A model generated the notes under the pieces. That model had not been told where the DNA came from, did no database searches, and was given only the letters and a program-made list of their open reading frames with translations. Shown in pieces: positions 33,995 to 37,718 of a stretch of DNA of 37,718 nucleotides. Made by a program: the position numbers and the translations under genes. Numbering within the stretch: position 1 is the first letter of the stretch; every line of letters starts with the position of its first letter. The DNA is from Streptacidiphilus neutrinimicus (GTDB lineage: Bacteria; Actinomycetota; Actinomycetes; Streptomycetales; Streptomycetaceae), in NCBI RefSeq assembly GCF_000787815.1, contig NZ_BBPO01000044.1, positions 33,107-70,824 of the forward strand, written 5' to 3'.

Positions 33995-34851
33995 TTCGAC
34001 TCCACCTCCCGCTGCTGCTCCTCACCGGTCCGCTCGACGTGGGCCAGCTCGCCGCCCGTGCGCGGCTTCGGCGTCTTCCGGCCGAGCCAGTGCGCGGCGC
34101 CGGACTCCAGCTCGCCCATGCGACGCAGCACGTCGCTGCCGAGTCGGCGCATCTGCCCGCGCTGACGCAGCGTCGGGTTGACGCTGATCTCGGCCGGGGT
34201 GCCGTCCGGCAGCAGGCCGGGCGCGTCGACCGCGTTGTGGCGGGCGTAGACGCCGGGCGCCGGCAGCGGCGTGACCTGGGTGCCGAGGCGGACCCGCTGC
34301 TCGGCCAGCTCGCGCTGGCTCTGGCGGACCTCGGTGGCCTCGCGGTGCGTCAGCACCATCGCGCCGACCGCGGCGGTGATCAGCAGTGCGCCGGTGACCT
34401 CGAAGGCCCACACGTACTGCGTGAAGATCAGCCGCGCCAGGCCCGGGACGTTGCCGCCGCTCGCCTGGTTCGCCGCGCCGACTCCCGTGAAGTTCCGCAG
34501 GTGCGCGTTGGCGATCCCGGCGCAGAGCAGCACGCCCATGCCGATCCCGCCGAGCACGGCGGCGACCCGCTGGCCCTTCAGCGCCTCCTTGACCGAGTCG
34601 GCCGAGGAGACGCCCACGAGCATGACCACGAAGAGGAAAAGCATCATGATCGCGCCGGTGTAGACGACGATCTGCACGATGCCGAGGAAGACCGCGCCCT
34701 CGGCCATGTAGCAGATCGCCAGCGCGATCATGGTGCCCGCGAGGCAGAGCGCCGAGTGGACCGCCTTGCGGCAGAGCACCATGCCGAGTGCGCCGCCGAC
34801 GGCGATCACCGCGAGCACCCAGAACTGGACGGCCTCACCGGTGGAGGTCAC
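33991..34851 (-). CDS. nuoJ: NADH-quinone oxidoreductase subunit J
   Basis: 286 aa from the GTG at 34851, which overlaps the nuoI stop (GTGA). Five membrane helices in the first about 170 residues, including the conserved [22 protein letters not shown] hinge helix involved in coupling. The remaining about 110 residues form a polar cytoplasmic tail ([20 protein letters not shown] and onwards) that is absent from E. coli NuoJ (about 184 aa) but usual in actinomycetes. Confidence 0.96.
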   Translation of the reverse strand: MTSTGEAVQFWVLAVIAVGGALGMVLCRKAVHSALCLAGTMIALAICYMAEGAVFLGIVQIVVYTGAIMMLFLFVVMLVGVSSADSVKEALKGQRVAAVLGGIGMGVLLCAGIANAHLRNFTGVGAANQASGGNVPGLARLIFTQYVWAFEVTGALLITAAVGAMVLTHREATEVRQSQRELAEQRVRLGTQVTPLPAPGVYARHNAVDAPGLLPDGTPAEISVNPTLRQRGQMRRLGSDVLRRMGELESGAAHWLGRKTPKPRTGGELAHVERTGEEQQREVESK

Positions 34852-35423
34852 GAGGCCACCTCCCCCTTGCTGACCGCGACCTGGCGCTCCGTGCCCGGAG
34901 CGGCCTCGGTGACCTGGCCGCGGTAGTAGTCGCCCTCGTCCGTGCCCGGGTAGATGGCGTGGGGCGTGTCGACCATGCCCTCGGTCAGCCCGGCCAGCAG
35001 CTGCTCCTTGGTGAAGATCAGCGACTCGCGGGAACTGTCGGCCAGCTCGTACTCGTTGGTCATGGTGAGCGCCCGGGTCGGGCAGGCCTCGATGCAGAGG
35101 CCGCACAGGATGCAGCGGGCGTAGTTGATCTGGTAGACCCGCCCGTACCGTTCACCGGGCGAGTAGCGCTCCTCGTCGGTGTTGTCCGCGCCCTCGACGT
35201 AGATGGCGTCCGCCGGGCACGCCCACGCGCACAGCTCGCAGCCGACGCACTTCTCCAGCCCGTCCGGGTGCCGGTTGAGCTGGTGACGGCCGTGGAAGCG
35301 CGGCGCCGTGGGCTTCTTGTACTCGGGGTACTGCTCGGTGAGGCGCTTCTTGAACATGGCCTTGAAGGTCACGCCGAAGCCCGCGGCGGGTCCCAACCCC
35401 CACGAAGAATGTTCAGAGGGCAC
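34848..35423 (-). CDS. nuoI: NADH-quinone oxidoreductase subunit I (two [4Fe-4S])
   Basis: 191 aa. Two ferredoxin-type cluster motifs: Cys59/62/65 with Cys69 ([12 protein letters not shown]) and Cys104/107/110 with Cys114 ([12 protein letters not shown]), carrying clusters N6a and N6b that pass electrons towards the quinone site. The GTG start lies 11 bp inside nuoH; the alignable part starts around [19 protein letters not shown]. Confidence 0.97.
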   Translation of the reverse strand: MPSEHSSWGLGPAAGFGVTFKAMFKKRLTEQYPEYKKPTAPRFHGRHQLNRHPDGLEKCVGCELCAWACPADAIYVEGADNTDEERYSPGERYGRVYQINYARCILCGLCIEACPTRALTMTNEYELADSSRESLIFTKEQLLAGLTEGMVDTPHAIYPGTDEGDYYRGQVTEAAPGTERQVAVSKGEVAS

Positions 35424-36756
35424 CGTCGTCTCCCTTCAGTGCAGGAACAGTGGTGGACTCGCCCGCCCGCGACGGGCGCCGCGGCACCGCCGGGAGCTGC
35501 TGCCCCGGCATCGGCGGCACGGGGAAGCCGCCCGCCATCGGGTCGAACGGCTCCTGGCCGGCGCCCGCCTCGGCGGGCCCCTCCTTCTTCGGCCGCAGCA
35601 TGTCGAACAGGACCGAGAGCAGCACCAGCGCGACCACGCCGCCCGCCACGTACAGCACCACGTCGCCGAAGTTGTGGCCCTGGTTGCGCAGCGCCCGGAC
35701 GGTGGCCACCAGCAGCAGCCACACCAGCGAGACCGGGATCAGCACCTTCCAGCCCAGCTTCATGAACTGGTCGTAGCGCAGCCGGGGAAGCGTGCCGCGC
35801 AGCCAGATGAAGACGAAGAGCAGCAGCTGGATCTTGATGATCAGCCACAGCATCGGCCACCAACCGTGGTTGGCCCCGGCCCAGAACGCGCTGATCGGCC
35901 ACGGCGCCCGCCAGCCGCCCAGGAACATCACGCTGGCCACGGCCGAGACGGTGACCATGTTGACGTACTCGGCCAGCATGAACATCGCGAACTTCAGCGA
36001 GGAGTACTCGGTGTTGAAACCGCCGACCAGCTCGCCCTCGGCCTCGGGGAGGTCGAAGGGGGCGCGGTTGGTCTCGCCGACCATCGACACCAGGTAGACC
36101 AGGAAGCTCACCGGCAGCAGCACCGCGAACCAGGTGTGCGTCTGCGCGTCCACGATCGCGGAGGTCGACATCGAGCCGGAGTAGAGGAAGACCGCCGCGA
36201 AGCTCAGGCCCATCGCGATCTCGTAGGAGACCATCTGCGCCGCCGAGCGCAGGCCGCCGAGCAGCGGGTACGTCGAGCCGGAGGCCCAGCCGGCCAGCAC
36301 GATGCCGTAGATCCCGATCGAGGCCGTGGCCAGGATGAACAGGATGCCGACGGGCAGGTCGGTCAGCTGCATCGTGGTCCGGGTGCCGAAGATGGAGATC
36401 TGGTGGTCGGCCGGCCCGAAAGGGATCACCGCGAAGGCCATGAAGGCCGGGATCGCGGAGAGCACCGGAGCCAGCACGAAGACCACCTTGTCGGCCGCCG
36501 TGACGACCAGGTCCTCCTTCAGGGCGAGCTTCACGCCGTCCGCGAGGCTCTGCAGCAGGCCCCACGGGCCGTGCCGGTTGGGACCGATGCGCAGCTGCAT
36601 CCAGGCGACGACCTTGCGCTCCCAGACGATGGCGATCAGCACCGTCAGCACCAGGAACGCGAAGACGAACACCGCCTTCAGCAGCACCAGCCACCAGGGG
36701 TCGCGTCCGAAGAAGGAGAGGTCCTCGGCCGCGAGCAGCACCGCAGGATGCATCAC
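35413..36756 (-). CDS. nuoH: NADH-quinone oxidoreductase subunit H
   Basis: 447 aa; starts GTG-ATG, overlapping the nuoG stop. Membrane subunit that forms the quinone-binding cavity: [30 protein letters not shown] near the N-terminus, [15 protein letters not shown], and [24 protein letters not shown] (conserved acidic loop). A Pro/Gly-rich C-terminal tail (about 385-447) extends beyond the E. coli length, as in other actinobacteria. Confidence 0.97.
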   Translation of the reverse strand: MMHPAVLLAAEDLSFFGRDPWWLVLLKAVFVFAFLVLTVLIAIVWERKVVAWMQLRIGPNRHGPWGLLQSLADGVKLALKEDLVVTAADKVVFVLAPVLSAIPAFMAFAVIPFGPADHQISIFGTRTTMQLTDLPVGILFILATASIGIYGIVLAGWASGSTYPLLGGLRSAAQMVSYEIAMGLSFAAVFLYSGSMSTSAIVDAQTHTWFAVLLPVSFLVYLVSMVGETNRAPFDLPEAEGELVGGFNTEYSSLKFAMFMLAEYVNMVTVSAVASVMFLGGWRAPWPISAFWAGANHGWWPMLWLIIKIQLLLFVFIWLRGTLPRLRYDQFMKLGWKVLIPVSLVWLLLVATVRALRNQGHNFGDVVLYVAGGVVALVLLSVLFDMLRPKKEGPAEAGAGQEPFDPMAGGFPVPPMPGQQLPAVPRRPSRAGESTTVPALKGDDGAL

Positions 36757-37718
36757 CGCTGCTCCTCCATGTCAGGCTTCTCTTCAGTGGTGGAGGCCAG
36801 CGCCACGATCCGGCCGGGCACCGCTCCGAGCGTCCTGGCGACCCCGCCCGGGCTCGAGTTGAGCGGCAGCCAGACCACCCGGTCCGGCAGCTCCGGGGTG
36901 ATCGCCAGCGGCAGCGCGACGACGCCCGCCGGGCCGGTCACGGTGAGCGGCGCGCCGTCGGCGACGCCGATCTCGGCCGCGGTCGCCGGGGAGAGCCGGG
37001 CGACGGCCGGATGCCGGGTGCCGGCCAGCGCCTCGTCGCCCTGCTGCAGCACGCCGTTGTCGAGCAGCTGCCGCCAGCCGGCCAGCACCGCCTCACCCGC
37101 GCTCGGGCGCGGCAGCTGGTGGGCCAGCTCGATCGGCGCGTCCGCGCGCTCGCCGCGCCAGGGCCCGAAGGCGTCCAGCTCGCGACGGGCCGCGATCACG
37201 TCCGGCAGGCCCAGGTGCTTGTCCATGGCGTCGGCCAGCATGTGCAGCACCCGCAGGTCGTCGTTCAGGTGGCGCTGCGTCATCTGGTCGGGCTTGAGCG
37301 CCGGTTCGAAGGAGCGGACCCTGCCCTCCCAGTCCAGGAAGGTGCCCGCCTTCTCGGCGACCGCCGCGACCGGCAGCACCACGTCCGCCCGCGCGGTGAC
37401 GGCGCTCGGCCGCAGCTCCAGGCTGACCACGAAGCGGGCCCTGGCCAGCGCCTCGTCGGCGGCGGCCGGATCGGGGAGGTCGTCGATCTCGACGCCGCCG
37501 ACAACCAGGGCGTCCAGCTCCCCGGCGGCCGCGGCGGTGATGATCCCGCCGGTGTCGCGGCCGAAGCGGGCCGGCAGCTCCGCCAGCCCCCAGGCGGAGG
37601 CGGTCTGACGGCGCGCCTCCGGGTCGGTGGCCGGACGGCCGCCGGGCAGCAGGTTCGGCAGCGCGCCGACCTCGACCGCCCCGCGCTCGCCGGCGCGCCG
37701 CGGGATCCACGCCAGCCG
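36753..37718 (-). CDS. nuoG: NADH-quinone oxidoreductase subunit G, C-terminal part (cut by window end)
   Basis: The frame is open from the stop at 36753 to the window edge and beyond, giving the last 321 residues. It matches the molybdopterin-oxidoreductase-like C-terminus of Nuo[70 protein letters not shown], followed by a molydopterin-dinucleotide-binding-like end domain ([27 protein letters not shown]). A GTG at 37430 is internal, not a start. The Fe-S N-terminal half and nuoA-F lie outside. Confidence 0.93.
   Translation of the reverse strand, partial: RLAWIPRRAGERGAVEVGALPNLLPGGRPATDPEARRQTASAWGLAELPARFGRDTGGIITAAAAGELDALVVGGVEIDDLPDPAAADEALARARFVVSLELRPSAVTARADVVLPVAAVAEKAGTFLDWEGRVRSFEPALKPDQMTQRHLNDDLRVLHMLADAMDKHLGLPDVIAARRELDAFGPWRGERADAPIELAHQLPRPSAGEAVLAGWRQLLDNGVLQQGDEALAGTRHPAVARLSPATAAEIGVADGAPLTVTGPAGVVALPLAITPELPDRVVWLPLNSSPGGVARTLGAVPGRIVALASTTEEKPDMEEQR

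Noticed and set aside
36753-37430. Separate 225-aa gene starting at the GTG at 37430
   Set aside because: The frame stays open to the window edge and the upstream residues also match NuoG.
35308-37608. 766-aa plus-strand open frame over nuoG-nuoH
   Set aside because: Low-complexity shadow of conserved nuo genes.

Overview
The window is GC-rich throughout (strong G/C preference at third codon positions, many GTG starts, GTGA/TGATG gene overlaps). Its gene set is typical of a streptomycete-type actinomycete (Streptomyces, Kitasatospora, Streptacidiphilus or a close relative): a SARP-NB-ARC-TPR regulator, an Rpf-like secreted hydrolase behind a c-di-AMP riboswitch, an XRE/DUF397 pair of the Scr1/Scr2 kind, fused FbiC for coenzyme F420, and an actinobacterial nuo operon. 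It reads as core or sub-core chromosome. I see no insertion sequence, prophage, integrase, CRISPR array, tRNA or rRNA.

Layout. 1-3.7 kb: a large SARP regulator (minus) and a small GNAT-like protein (plus), with an 11-bp-phased direct repeat in the SARP upstream region. 3.7-10.2 kb: envelope block. An Rpf-LysM-NlpC/P60 triple-domain hydrolase has a recognisable promoter and ydaO-class riboswitch. It is followed by a D,D-carboxypeptidase with a long repetitive acidic N-terminus, a GPP34-family protein and the Scr1/Scr2-like pair. 10.2-15.6 kb: an uncharacterised two-half (EthD-like) protein, a regulator with tandem XRE-like segments, an SDR oxidoreductase and FbiC. 15.7-19.6 kb: a LolA/MucB-like secreted protein, a secreted sphingomyelinase-type phosphodiesterase and an orphan Tat lipoprotein sugar-binding protein. 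19.6-23.6 kb: a DeoR regulator, RarD and a KimA-like APC/KUP-type transporter. 23.7-28.4 kb: 2-oxoacid:ferredoxin oxidoreductase KorAB, an orphan NarL-type response regulator and a long-chain polyprenyl diphosphate synthase. 28.5-37.7 kb: nuoG (3' part), H, I, J, K, L, M and N, all on the minus strand, nearly all overlapping, ending in a strong hairpin.

How parts work together. The right half is an energy block: KorAB makes reduced ferredoxin, the polyprenyl synthase probably supplies the menaquinone side chain, and Nuo (complex I) reduces menaquinone. The left half concerns the cell wall and signalling. Rpf/NlpC/P60 hydrolysis and D,D-carboxypeptidation act on peptidoglycan, and two items (the riboswitch and the KimA-like transporter) point to c-di-AMP/potassium/turgor control.

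Most interesting unexplained signals: (1) a 19-bp motif ATATCTGAC-N6-TCAG present three times, twice as a clear palindrome in front of the EthD-like and SDR genes and once in front of korA; (2) three heptamers GTCCTAG/GTCCTGA spaced exactly 11 bp upstream of the SARP gene; (3) a 23-bp near-perfect palindrome in the divergent fbiC/LolA-like promoter region; (4) the Rpf-LysM-NlpC/P60 fusion under a c-di-AMP riboswitch; (5) three ETRLLRAAV repeats in the cytoplasmic tail of the carboxypeptidase.
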